Shown piece by piece: positions 47,986 through 59,680 of a stretch of DNA of 64,000 nt. Under the pieces are notes generated by a model that was not told the DNA's origin, did not search any database, and worked only from the letters and a program-made list of their open reading frames with translations. The stretch covers positions 1,240,001 to 1,304,000 of the forward strand of contig NC_061862.1 in assembly GCF_907164915.1 (NCBI RefSeq), written 5' to 3'. The position numbers and the translations under genes were made by a program. This stretch comes from Impatiens glandulifera. Taxonomy: Eukaryota; Streptophyta; Magnoliopsida; Ericales; Balsaminaceae. Positions within the stretch are counted from its first letter, which is position 1. Each line of letters begins with the position of its first letter.

Positions 47986-48884
47986 TTCTCAAAACACTAT
48001 TTTATAGTCCATGGCCATGACATTCTATCTCGAGTTGATGGTATCTCGAGAATATATTTAAGAGAGTAGTGAATTTCGGAATGACAACAAGAAAAATAGG
48101 CTTGGACTGGATACAATGCTTCGGTCTAGTGGGAGTTATCAGTAACCATACTCATATAATTGAGCCAAGTATAAGATGTGACGAGATAAATATTCACATA
48201 TAAGTGGTAGTGGACAGGTTTGACATTTCGTCAAGGTTAATACCAGTTAACTTTCTGAATCATTAGGAGTCACGAGCGTTTTCTAAAAATATCCTCTTGA
48301 CTGAATTATAGTTAAAATGTTAATTGTAATCGGCTAAAAACTTTTGGGGCCTAATGTGTCACACGCAATAGATGAATCTAAATTGATGCATAAAACGATA
48401 ATAAATTTTGAATTAGTTGGTGGATGTTTATTTATAATGATAAATAAAATGAGATAATAATTTCTAATTGTTCGAAATGTTATTTACAAAAGTTCTATAA
48501 TATTTTATTGAATTATTAAAATTCAAATTGTTAGAATTTTATATTATAGATATTTCATAGTCATATTAAATTGGAGTCTTACGAATATGAAAAATTAAAT
48601 TAATTGTAAATTTGTACTAATGATGATTAGTAATTAATGCATTTGGTTATGAGAATTTGTGGAGTCATTTCTCTTCAGATGTATCCATGCATTTTGTTCA
48701 TGAAGTGAAAATTGTTTTTATTCTCTAGAAAATAAACTCTCATTATTTCTAAAGTTTGTTTTAGAAAGAAGCTATTTTTCAATCATCCATTTGATGAACA
48801 ATATTGAACACTAGTATGTGTCATTATTTTATTAATCGTTTATAGAAAATATGTTTTTTTCTCGACCACCTCATGACAACTGTT
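47986..48884. other. No gene seen; unassigned repeat-like DNA
   Basis: Moderately complex sequence up to about 48370, then AT-rich. It may be retrotransposon-derived, but I find no coding block or terminal repeat. Confidence 0.35.
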
Positions 48885-49756
48885 TGTTTACTTTATGAAA
48901 AGGGATTTTATTATTGTTTTGGTTATTTATGTTGATTTCTGGTAATGATTTGACTAAAATTGGGAATGTTAAAAAGTTTTTTTGAATAAAAGTTTTCATT
49001 CAAAGATCTTGAAGATGCTAAGTTTGTTTTTGGATTGGAAATCAATATATCCAATGATAGAATTTGTGTTAATCAACGCAAATATATATTGGATTTTTTT
49101 TCATGAAACATGATTGATAAATGCTAAACCAGAAAAAACACCAATGTTGAAAGGTGTTAAATTGGAAGAACAGGGATATGACATTCTGAAAGACCCTGAA
49201 AAATACAGAAGATTAATTGGCAGATTGATCCATCTTAATTTTACAATACCTGACATAGCGTTTAGTGTTCAACAACTAAGACAATATATGCATAAACCTA
49301 ATTTTCTACACTAGAAGACGACGTTAACGACATTAAAATACCCGAGAGATAATCCTTCATTGGGTCTTTTCTATCCTTATAAAACTAACAAAATCATTGA
49401 GTATTTTTAAGATGCCTAGGCTAATTGCTCAGATAGCCGCAGATCATTGACGAGTTTCTATATAAAAATGGGAAATTCAGTCATATCATGGAAAACAAGG
49501 AAGCATACAATTGTCTTATGCTCAAGTGCTGAAGCTGAATACCACAATCTTGCATCCTCTGTTTGTGAACTGGTCTGGATTTCTTACCTCATGACAGGCT
49601 TAAAACAAAAATCGCAGTTACCTATTACATTATGGTGTGATGATCAAGCAACGATTTACATTACGAAAAATCTAGTATTCAATGAAAGAACAAAGTATTT
49701 GGAGATTGATTGTCATATTACATGGGAGAAGTTCAAAGAAGGTTTCATCTTGCCCA

Positions 49757-49829
<73 letters not shown>

Positions 49830-50180
49830 GAAATCAAGTGACATATTTTTTCACTAAGGCATTAGATTCAAATCGATTTCAACTATTATTGTCAAAAATG
49901 AATCTCAAAGATGTTCATCTTGAGGAGGGAGTGTTAGATTATTTGAAAGTGATTGTTTATAATTTATATTTTAGATATAATTTGAACATTAGAAAAAAGT
50001 ATAAGAATATTTTGTAATATTGTTGCATATAAAAGGGAGGCTCTCCTTCAGGATCGGCTACTTTTTGTAAAATTCTTTACTTCTAAACCTTATTCTCATC
50101 TATTATCTTCATCTATTCTCAATCTCAATCGGAGATCTAAATTCTGGTGTTGATAATAATCAAGAACACCTCATAATTTT
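48885..50180 (+). mobile_element. Copia element C, 3' part with LTR
   Basis: It starts in reverse transcriptase at a VIYVD block and continues with KDLEDAKFVFGLEI, YRRLIGRLIHL and then RNase H (SWKTRKHTIVLCSSAEAEYH; CDDQATIYI). Stops and gaps break the frame. A polypurine tract GAGGAGGGAG precedes the LTR at 49932-50180, whose sequence is related to the LTR of element B. The 5' part is missing. Confidence 0.8.
49758..49827. repeat. (TA)n tract inside copia RNase H
   Basis: About 34 TA units have expanded between the codons for FILPKH and RNQVTYFFTKAL, producing an Ile-Tyr run in the open frame. It shows expansion in dead coding DNA. Confidence 0.85.
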
Positions 50181-50254
50181 TAACCTTTGTAGACCACCTG
50201 ACCATTTGCCATATTGGACGAAACTCGAGATTCATGAAAAAAAAACTATCTCTT

Positions 50255-50791
50255 GTTTAGGATTTTCTTTGATAAGAAGGGACACATTTTTTATCTGGTT
50301 CACATAAAGTCTGAGTATACCATCCTTAACTAATTCCTTAAACATTGGTTGACTTTTGAACATTGACATGGTAAACCCTCTGAAAGAAACAAACATGTAA
50401 AACTAGATAACAGAACGACTCCCCTATACACGAATCACACGGCAGAATAGAAAAATTACAACTAAATCACAAACGAACACCTTTACACGTATCAATTTCA
50501 CCGTATGAAAAATCCTAAGTTTCACCTGAACCATCATTATTTACCAGCAACAGAAAGAGACCTCAACAACTCCACGTCCAATCATCAATACAATGCCTCC
50601 CATAAGTCCAGCTGCAAAACACCAAGTTTAGTTTTCGAATGAGGTAAACCACATTTAGTAGAACTTCAAGTCGGTAGACAGAAAATCCAAACCTGGAAGC
50701 ACAAAGAAGAGGAGAGGTTACATAGTAGGATCAATCGAAGCTAAAGCCCGTCAGCTATGGCAGGCGCGGATCTCCCCGGTTGAAGATTTTC
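50255..50791 (-). other. Exon-like pieces of an unidentified gene
   Basis: Three minus-strand stretches each follow a good 3' splice site. The one from 50791 reads ENLQPGRSAPAIADGL and then stops (50741-50743). The one from 50611 reads GLMGGIVLMIGRGVVE, membrane-like. The one from 50379 reads MSMFKSQPMFKELVKDGI. They do not form one clean gene model, and I do not recognise the family. Probably a decayed gene end. Confidence 0.25.
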
Positions 50792-50819
50792 CTGCAAACA
50801 GAGAAAATAGCAATCATCC

Positions 50820-51401
50820 TTGGGAGAGAAGAAAACGTCTTGCAAAAATGTTCAGAAAAAAAAAACTTTCAGTAGAAAACGTCGCGAAAATGAACACTTT
50901 CAGAATGTTTTCTCTCGAATATATGCACTTTCGGGGCATTTTCTCTCGAAAATGTGTATTTTAGGGATGTTTTTTTCTCATTTTTCATCCGAATACATTT
51001 TTCTCCCGAAAACATTTTTGGATGTTTTTATAAAAAAATAGTAAAAACATTTGCACCACCTCCCAATAAAAATCGGTACCTTTTGGGTTCCACGGAGAAC
51101 GATTTGTTCAATGCTTGCTTTATCTACTACGATGTTCTCGTTACTGGTTTTCTGAGCATTACATATTAATAAGTTCGTTATCATACAAACAATAAATAAA
51201 TTAAATGTTATGTATAAACATTAATAAGTTTGTTATCATACAAATAATAAATAAAATAAATATTATGTATAACTAGATCTAAAAAAAATATATCATGAGC
51301 TAGGGATAATATTATTTTCGTCAGAGAGGTTTGAGAGAGAGAAATAATTTAAGAACTATGACGAGTTATGACGAGTTTTGGGTTTGGGATTATATTTATA
51401 C

Positions 51402-51440
<39 letters not shown>

Positions 51441-52337
51441 TTTTTTCGTGATATTGTTTTTGATGCCTATCATTCTTATATATACACTACATAATAATTA
51501 ACCATATATAAACTTTTAAATAATAAAATCAACTATTATAATTCAATTTTATAATTAATATTTTATACATTTTTTAATAATAATAATAATTAATTTACTT
51601 TTTTTAAAATTAATTAATTATAAATTTAATATTAATATATTATTTTAATTTTATAAAATTTACTTTATTATCATATATATATATATATATATATATATAA
51701 ATTAAGTTTAATAATACTATTAGGATGGTCTTGCGTTGCAAGAAATTTCATACAAAGTGGTCATCACAAGTTGATTTATAAAGAATCATCATAGTGAATA
51801 TTTTGATAGTGATTTTTCCATATAGGGATTGGACTGCACTTTTCTTTTGTAAATTTATAAAATTATAATAGCATACTATTTATCATTAGTTATATTCAAC
51901 AATTTATGTATACAAGAGATAAATGTTCAACGATTATTAGATTCATAAGTCGCATAAGTATATAATGAAAAAAAAATATTTTTCCATATAAAGGAATTTA
52001 CTACAACTTCCTTCTGTATGTTTGTAGAAATAACATAACACACTATTTTTCAATAGTTATATTCAACACTTATATATATGACATTTGTTGCATTCATTTT
52101 AATAAAAAAAATTGACACCAGAATATAATTTGACGGATAATATTGATTGAGATTAACCAACTTAAAAACAAATCAACTCAATCCTACCTTATAGTGTTCC
52201 ATAATAATAAAAAAGATCATGCTAATAAAGACCTTACATATTCTCTATCTAACTCTACACATTAAAGATAAATCATAAATAAAAAAATGCAAGTACGAAC
52301 TCACAAATATCAAATACATCGCAACACACCATTTGTT
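50820..52337. other. Intergenic AT-rich DNA
   Basis: 50820-51030 has degenerate repeats of GAAAATG/CATTTTCTCTCGAA words. (TA)n tracts lie at about 51405-51435 and 51676-51700. No gene. Confidence 0.45.
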
Positions 52338-52992
52338 TGTCACGGGCAGAAACTCGGTCACCGAATATTCTCTCGTCCCGCGCGGCACTAGGCTAGATTG
52401 CCTCAATACTAGCTAGTCAGCCTCTTAAAATATGCAAGAAGATGGAACAATTTGAGAGAGAAAGAGCTTGGAGAATATCTTGTTTATTGCTTACAAGAGT
52501 GAGGTATTACAAGTGTTGAGTTCTTTGAACAATGGTTCTTCCTATGACCTAGACTTGTTTATATACAAGTGTATGGATCATTCTAGATCCTCCTAGACCT
52601 AGTGTTTTCTAGACACTTCTATTATCTAACCTAGACCCAAGAATTCCTAGATATTTCTAGAGAATTCTACTAGCACCTATACATGAGAACTCCTAGAGAA
52701 TTCTAGAGAGTTCTCCACCTTACATACAAAAAGGAACTTCCTAGAGAATTCTAGAAAGTTCCATGACCCTATTTACAAAAGGGGAACTCCTAGAGAATTC
52801 TAGAGAGTTCCATAACCTCATTCACAAAAGGGGAACTCCTAGAGAAATCTAGAGAGTTCCATGACCGACCAAAATCCAGGAACTCCTAGAGGATTCTAGA
52901 TAGTTCCATAAGTGACCACAACAATCTGGAATATTCTAGAAAATGCACCTTGTGGGCTTGCCATGTGCACCCCATACCAATGGGCCGTGACA
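52338..52992 (-). repeat. Gypsy LTR with HSE-like palindromic repeats
   Basis: The U3 part (high-coordinate end) has about five copies of a near-palindrome GGAACTCCTAGAGAATTC...GAGAGTTCC spaced roughly 45-50 bp (52690-52900). Two perfect three-unit heat-shock elements are present: GAATATTCTAGAA at 52929-52941 and TTCTAGAAAGTTC at 52749-52761. A TATATAAAC box (minus) lies near 52559-52567, downstream of these sites as a promoter would need. Confidence 0.75.
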
Positions 52993-53003
52993 TTCTCCCC
53001 CAC

Positions 53004-55223
53004 CTAAGTCGTGGCCGACCTCGACACGACCTTAGAACGATGCATGGTGATCTTCTTCCCGGCGTCCCCTAAGTGCTCTTCCTTCCCTTTGCACGTCACG
53101 GCATCAGGTGCACTTATGGCTGACAGCTCCAACCGATATGAGACGTTTCCCACACGTCTCTCGATCGAAAACGGTCCCGCGAATCTGCGCACAAGCCCCT
53201 TGAGCACAGACCGCAGAGACTTCAACTGTTGCGAGGGCAACTTCCCCCTTCCACCGTCCCCTTTCTCGACTGCACGCCCTGCATCCTTTCCCATGGACTT
53301 GACGCGAGTGAAGGCGGACTGACTTTGGCCCACGTTGTCTGTGGCCAAACTTTGTGGATCTGATGGTTTCGTGCCTTTAGCTTTGAGCCTCTCGAAGACA
53401 TTGCACCTCCTTTGGACTTCCTTGGGTACTTGTCCTTTCCCCTTCGGACCGTCCCCATCATCCACCTTAGCAAAAGTGGTAAAAGCCCCTTTACCACATT
53501 TGCGACCTCGGCTGAATCGCATTGCCGAGAACATGCCTATTCCCTCGGATTCTCTCCTTGTTGGGATCACACTAGACTTCCCGTGATCCACAATGATTAA
53601 GGAATTGGAATAAGGCATTATGCAAGCGCGTACCTGATCGCACCATTGTAATCCCAACACTACGTCGTAGTCTTCCATTGGGACCAAGGTAAACGAGACT
53701 GTCCCATACCAATCTCCGATCCTGGTGTGCACTTTCCTAGCCTCCCCGGCCACCAGCTTGGCTACATCGAAGGACTTCACCGTCCCTCTTGTTGGACTGA
53801 TCCGCAGACCCAACGCCTTGGCTACTCCTTCTCTCATGAAGTTGTGTGTAGCCCCTGTATCCACTAGTGCCTTAATGCGTATTCCCCCGATCCAAGCTTC
53901 CACGAACAAAGAGCCACTCCTTGTTTCCTTGACCGGCTTCGCAACACTAGTCTTCGCAGCATTGAGCAATCTTAAGGATCCCACCCGAGTCCCTTCCTCT
54001 TCCTCGGAAGACTCGTGTCCTTTTACTGCTGCAACCTTTTCCCCCTTGAATGGGCACATAAACTTTATGTGATTATGGGCACCACAAATCTGACACACTC
54101 TTGGTTTACCCGAGTCATCGGTCTTCCCCATAGAGTTGTTATGTGCATGCCCCTTCCTAGGTGGGCGGTCTCCCCCACCTTTCTCCTGGTCACGTGGGCG
54201 GTCTCCCCCACGATTTTCCTCCTCGTCCCTGAGGATCTTCGGCCTATCCACAGACACTTTGAGCTCTAACAGTCTTTCTGCAACCGCGATTGCCTCGGAG
54301 ACGTCCCTCACCTTGGCCCTTTGCAGCTCCAACTGCGCCCAAGTCTTAAGGCCATTCACAAACGCAAACAGGGCCTCCTGTTCCGTTAGACTCGGTAACT
54401 CGAGCATCAACTCCTGGAACTCCTTCACATACTCCTTGATGCTCCTGTTGTGCACAAGTTGATTCAACCTTTTCCTAGCCTCGAACTCGGCGTTCTCTGG
54501 GAAGAATTGGCGCTTGAACTCGGTCTTGAAGTCCTCCCACGTCTCCATTCGCAACGTACCTCGTTCAATATCTACTTCTCGCCTCCTCCACCACAATAGT
54601 GCCATCTCTTGCAAGAAGAAAGGTGCTGTCTCCAACTTGCCACGATCATCTAGTATGTTTGATGCCCGAAAGTACCTTTCCATGTTCCAAAGGAAGTCCT
54701 CCACTTCCCTTGCACTCCTCGAGCCTTTGAATGGAGTTGGCTTAGGAACATCCATTCGTTGAGGTGCCGCACCTCTATGTTCCCCTCCATTCCTCCCAAT
54801 CCGCCTTTCCATAGCGTCGAACCTCCCCATTATCTCCCTTCGGAGAGCGTCGATCCTCGCATGGACTTCTCCCCGGATTGTCTCGAGCACTTCATGGCGG
54901 ATATCATTAACCTCCCCTCGAACCGATCCCAGCACTTCGTCACGAATGCTCCGGTTCATATTGTTAATGACCCCCATCACCTCGTTCTCCAACTTTTCAC
55001 CAGCCTCATCCAACTCCGCCACCTTGTCGGCCACCGTGCTGAACTCCTCGAGAGCTTCTTGATGCTCGCTCATGCTTTCCTCAAGCCGGGTCACCCGCGC
55101 TTCCATGGCAGCATTCCTCTCAACGGACTTGTCCCTCTTGGACCTCTTGTCCTTCTGTTCGCCGGTCAAAACCTTCGTGACTTTGGAACTTGAATCCATC
55201 TCTTCTTTCAAATGCGGAAGCAC
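53004..55223 (-). CDS. Gypsy Gag-protease polyprotein with integrase-tail fusion
   Basis: 739 codons without interruption; M9 (MDSSSKV) is an alternative start and more like the usual Gag beginning. Residues 35-145 are a long coiled coil. Residues 170-300 are the retrotransposon gag core (ALLWWRRREVD, WEDFKTEFKRQFFP). A CCHC zinc knuckle spans C377-C390 (CX2CX4HX4C). Residues 435-535 are an aspartic protease with the active-site LVDTGATHNF (D455) and DVVLGLQW. A short basic linker then leads to RFAGPFSIERRVGNVSYRLE (679-699), the block normally found at the end of gypsy integrase. The middle of pol, about 700-900 residues in related elements, is therefore missing while the frame is kept. It could still make Gag and protease and be mobilised by a full-length relative; that is inference. 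Confidence 0.9.
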   Translation of the reverse strand: MLPHLKEEMDSSSKVTKVLTGEQKDKRSKRDKSVERNAAMEARVTRLEESMSEHQEALEEFSTVADKVAELDEAGEKLENEVMGVINNMNRSIRDEVLGSVRGEVNDIRHEVLETIRGEVHARIDALRREIMGRFDAMERRIGRNGGEHRGAAPQRMDVPKPTPFKGSRSAREVEDFLWNMERYFRASNILDDRGKLETAPFFLQEMALLWWRRREVDIERGTLRMETWEDFKTEFKRQFFPENAEFEARKRLNQLVHNRSIKEYVKEFQELMLELPSLTEQEALFAFVNGLKTWAQLELQRAKVRDVSEAIAVAERLLELKVSVDRPKILRDEEENRGGDRPRDQEKGGGDRPPRKGHAHNNSMGKTDDSGKPRVCQICGAHNHIKFMCPFKGEKVAAVKGHESSEEEEGTRVGSLRLLNAAKTSVAKPVKETRSGSLFVEAWIGGIRIKALVDTGATHNFMREGVAKALGLRISPTRGTVKSFDVAKLVAGEARKVHTRIGDWYGTVSFTLVPMEDYDVVLGLQWCDQVRACIMPYSNSLIIVDHGKSSVIPTRRESEGIGMFSAMRFSRGRKCGKGAFTTFAKVDDGDGPKGKGQVPKEVQRRCNVFERLKAKGTKPSDPQSLATDNVGQSQSAFTRVKSMGKDAGRAVEKGDGGRGKLPSQQLKSLRSVLKGLVRRFAGPFSIERRVGNVSYRLELSAISAPDAVTCKGKEEHLGDAGKKITMHRSKVVSRSATT

Positions 55224-55230
55224 AAACGTG

Positions 55231-57800
55231 GGTGCGAATGTTTAGGGTTCTCCATTGTGTTTATGACTGTGTTGTTGTGAAGAATAACATAAATCTTGAA
55301 TATGATCACATTTTTTCTTTAATAATATAAAAATATGAAAAAACACAAATTAGATTGTATATCATTTATTACAAATAAATGAAATAAATAAAATCTAAAT
55401 ATTTGAATGGTGATTAAATTAAATTATTAAGTGGTTTTATATCATCTATCTTTCATGTTTATTATTATGTAATTAATTTTTTTTTTAATAATTGAGATAG
55501 AGTTTTAAATACTTAAATTTATTGTAAAATTAAATATATTTTGAATTTTTTATTAATATTTAAATAATTCTATATCTTATTATAATATAAATATAAATAT
55601 AAGTATATACATATATTGAAAATGAAAAATATATATAATGAATAATAATAAAAATAATTTAAACATAGCAACACAAACAAAACATAATAGTATATATATT
55701 TAATATTAATTATATTAATTTAAAAATAAACTTATATTATTTTAATATTATTAAATGTAGAAAAATAATGATAAAATATTATTGGTTTCAGTGTATTAAT
55801 TATACTAATAAAAACAAATTAAATGGATGGCTTTCATACTGTAGGTTGGTCAAAATCTTATTTCTTGGTGAAAATATTTGAATGGTAACATTTTTCTATT
55901 TTTGATATTTATTTTCATCATTTTTTCATATTTTCAAAATAACTAAATAAATGTTAAAAAATGATAAACACAAATTTCTCAAACATAATCTACATTTGAC
56001 ATTTTTTATACACTTTTTATATCATTTCATAAATACAATTTTTCCAAACAATTCTGTGACTTAATCAAAAGTTATATACAAAAAACACAAATTTACAACA
56101 ACTTCTTCATTGATGGTTAGAGTTTCCGTCATATCTTTACAAATAAATTAGGTTAAATTTTCTTAAAACATGCTTTGATATCACTTTTTGAGAAAATATC
56201 TCATCTATATACACGATAAAAGAAGATATAAAGATAAAATATAATGAATAATAAAAAACACAAAATATAACAAGGTTCGACCAACAAATGTCTACATCTT
56301 TGGAGAGTCGTCCATTATATATGTTTTTCATGAAATAATGGTCAAAGTAACTATAGATTATAGTTTATAAACTGGTCATACAATCATAAAAACTACTTAC
56401 ATGTACATTAAAAATGTCGCCACACTTTGAGTAATCAAAATGTGGCTCATATTTCTAACCCACTTCATAATGAAGTACTTGAAGTTCTTCACCAAATTCT
56501 GTAATTCATTTGCAGAGTTGGAGCTAATGTCACAAACAATTATCATTCCGTTCATTCATTTTACGAATGTGCTCATTTGAATACTTCAAATAATAGATTA
56601 AACCATAATTTTACCTATGTGTATCTAGTGAAGCAAAGTGGAATTCTTTTCATTAGTTGCGTACCAAAACTTATTCTTCTACTTATTAACTCGGCTCAAG
56701 CTATCAAATTTACCTTACATGCCTAAAAATTGTTTATACTTATAAGCTTCTATGTGTGTTTAAAATGATGAATTTTACTAGCTAGCTCTGAAACATTGTT
56801 AAATCAACAAACTTATTATTAATAATATTCTTGTTTTTAATCATTTAACTTATTTTATTATAAAATAAAAATATAATAAAATATTTTCAAATTATTATTT
56901 TTTATTTTCTAACAAGATTAATATTTTTTATTTATAATTATTAAAATTAACTGATAATTTTATATCAAACATTTTTAAATAATAATTTTATTTTTTATTT
57001 TAATTTTTTTAATAAGATTTTCTTTTTCCAAACTAACTGCCTATTATTCAATAATTTCAGTTAATTTTAAACACACATTGAAATCTTAGGTGGATTTTAA
57101 ATAAAAATACTTAAATTTAAATATATGTAAATGTAGGTATAAACAAAATATTATTTCAAGTATGGAAGTAAATTTGACAAATTAACAACCTTTCATTTTC
57201 TCTCATACTCTTGACTCACTTCTTTTCATTTTTTGAAAAAAATAAAATATTGTATTTCTTTAATAAAGAATATAAAATATTAATTTTAAATTATATAAAA
57301 AATAATTCTTTATATTATCTTTTTAATTAATCAATTAAGAAATATCTACTTGTTGGGATGATTAACCATATTAATTTAAATTGTAGTTTGATCTACAACA
57401 ATTTGTGTCTTGTTTGGATGTTGTTCAATATGAAAAGTATATTTTTCAGTTTGAAAATAGTGAAATATTAAATTCAGTTTTAGTCTCAAATATTATTTCA
57501 AAGACTGAGAAAATAAGAAGCATATTATCACAATAAATTAGTCAAAAATTCCATAAATCCTTACATATTTAAAATAAATTTCATAAAGTAAAAAAATGAA
57601 TCCATCCAACTTAATCCAAATATAAATTAAACTTATTCAATTTAGTCGAATATTACATGAAACATTCAAATAAAAAAAAATAAAGCTATCAATAATACAT
57701 TTCAATTTCAGCATTGTCTATTAATTTATTTTGACATATTATATAACTATAAATGACGAGCCTTTATATTTTGAGAAAACAAACAATCAATATTTGAACT
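55231..57800. other. AT-rich intergenic DNA, no gene
   Basis: Long A/T-rich stretch. 57240-57400 resembles the AT-rich start of the CACTA-like elements (words such as TTCTTTATATTAT and TTGTTGGGATGATTAA; compare 25735-25810 and 45895-45965), so it may be another truncated copy. No coding signal. Confidence 0.45.
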
Positions 57801-57949
57801 ATCATTTTCTGAGGCTCTTTGTATCACTCTGCTCTGTTTCATTTGCCCATTCCCTATTGAGAAATAAAAAAATGATCAGTAATCAAAGTTGATAAAAGAA
57901 TTTAAACTAAATCGATCTAAAGAAAATTGAGGTTTAGATAGTTACCTTG

Positions 57950-58078
57950 TTAGATACTCAGATAATCTGGGCTATGTAATTTATATAAACAATCATAAAC
58001 GTCAACTGCAGCAATCATACTTACATTGAATTTTAATCCTCCCTGGACTCCTTGAATTTCCTTTACGAACCTAAACAT
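57950..58078 (-). CDS. Small ORF (42 aa) with TATA box, paralog of 42998-43141
   Basis: Minus-strand ORF with KEIQGVQGGLKFNVSM and AAVDVYDCLYKL. A good TATA box (TATAAAAG at 58134-58127) lies about 50 bp upstream of the ATG, and the intervening leader is shared with the other copy. A GT donor follows (AACAAG|GTAACT), and a possible second exon begins near 57860 after TTTCTCAATAG. The protein family is not recognised. It may be the first exon of a longer decayed gene. Confidence 0.35.
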   Translation of the reverse strand: MFRFVKEIQGVQGGLKFNVSMIAAVDVYDCLYKLHSPDYLSI

Positions 58079-59477
58079 TTTTGGTCTGAGGTTTTTGTCT
58101 GAGGTTGTTTTAATAATAGAAGAGGGCTTTTATAGATTTTGAAAGATGAAAATAGGGTAAAAGGCGGCGGGGAAACTAATTGGAGTTTAGGGTTTCTATT
58201 AGGATGTTGTCCCATTTTTACACTTAAGTCCTTACATAACTTATAATTATTTAAACTTGATCCAAAACTTATAATATAACATATTTTTAATTAAATATTA
58301 GCTGTAACTTGTTCATTCAAAACTCATACCTCAAAAACATGTAATTTCATTCTATATATATAAAAAATGACTGTATTTCATTCAACTTTTAGATCAAACC
58401 ATTTTTTAACATATATAAAACTATTGTCAAATATTTTCAATAGAAATTGACCTATAATTGTAACGTACAGTTTTAAGACATAAGAAAATAAGAAATTATT
58501 AATGAATTATAAATTATTATTTTGAAATATATATTGATATAATACTTTATAAAAAAATAGACCATATTTCTAAAATGAAAACCACTTCGGTTTCGGTTTA
58601 TTAAAATATACTCGGTTTATTAGAAAAATATTTAGTGGTAAAAATAATGTTTGATTAGTGATGATTTTATATAAAATAAACAAATAAAAAAAACTCTTAT
58701 TAAGAGTTCATTTGATTAGAGATTAATTATGAATAAAACTCTAAAAATAATTTATTATATAAATTTATCTTTTTGTAAACTAAAATTTATGAGCACTAAA
58801 TCTTGGACTTGGAACCAATACAAAACAAATATCATAAAAATACATACAAATAATAATAACAATAATAATAAATAAATAAATTTTAATTTTAATCTTCATT
58901 AATATAATAAAAATAAACTTCAAACTATTAACACAAAATAATATATTCAAAAACCATACATTTCATATGTATAACCTAATTACAATAACAATTTATATAT
59001 ATGAATAACAAAAATAATTAAATAAAGTTTAAATGACAACTCACCTTACAAATACAATAAGTAATAGGTAGTTGCAAGTAATAATAATATGTAGATACTA
59101 GGATTAACACAATAGTGTACTTTTTAAAAATAATAATAATTATATTAGTTGTCTAATAAGTTTTGTGACATTATTTTTTAATTATTGATTGCATTCTCTC
59201 CATTTATATATTATTTTCTCTTTCATTTATTTTAAGTTTATCACAATTAATTTGTAGTCTATTTTTAATTTTAATTTTTTTCAATTTATTTTATTCCAAA
59301 TAAATTATTTATTTAATTCAAAATATAAATAAAATAAATTAAATTAACAAAATAAATATTATATTTTTTTAAATATTTTGTATATTTTAAAGATTTAAAA
59401 ATAAAACTAAATGGATGAAAGAAAAATTAATTTCAAATAAATCTTAAGGTTTTAAAATAACAATTAAATATGTAATA

Positions 59478-59680
59478 ATGTGTAGCCGAAATTCGAAAGA
59501 ATCGATGCAACAGGAACCAGAGCCATGGAATGAGCGCTGGATTTTCATCCAATGCCCCAACGCTTCTCATGTTTCCCGCTGCAACGAAGTAGCGCATCTC
59601 CGTGAAGCACACGATCAACTAACGCGCGCGGTTGAAAAGCAACAGAATGCCCGAAACGTGATAGCACCTAGTTGAAACGC
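59478..59680. other. GC-rich island, unidentified
   Basis: A block of clearly higher GC in AT-rich DNA with open frames on both strands, none matching a known family. The minus strand resembles 5349-5400 over a short stretch (GCATTGGATGA versus GCGTTGGATGA, then a TCATYCSATGG match). Confidence 0.25.

Larger units (their letters stand above)
52338..55230 (-). mobile_element. Internally deleted, 5'-truncated Ty3/gypsy element
   Basis: The 3' LTR is 52338-52992 (TGTCAC...GTGACA, 655 bp), preceded (minus) by the polypurine tract GGTGGGGGAGAA. Upstream lies one long gag-protease ORF (55223-53004). No reverse transcriptase, RNase H or integrase core is present, only an integrase-tail-like segment fused in frame at the ORF end. 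The 5' LTR and primer-binding site are absent: AT-rich host DNA begins at about 55230. GC content is far above that of the flanks. Confidence 0.85.

Noticed and set aside
53011..55193. Many plus-strand ORFs opposite the gypsy Gag-protease frame
   Set aside because: Antisense shadows of a GC-rich coding sequence.
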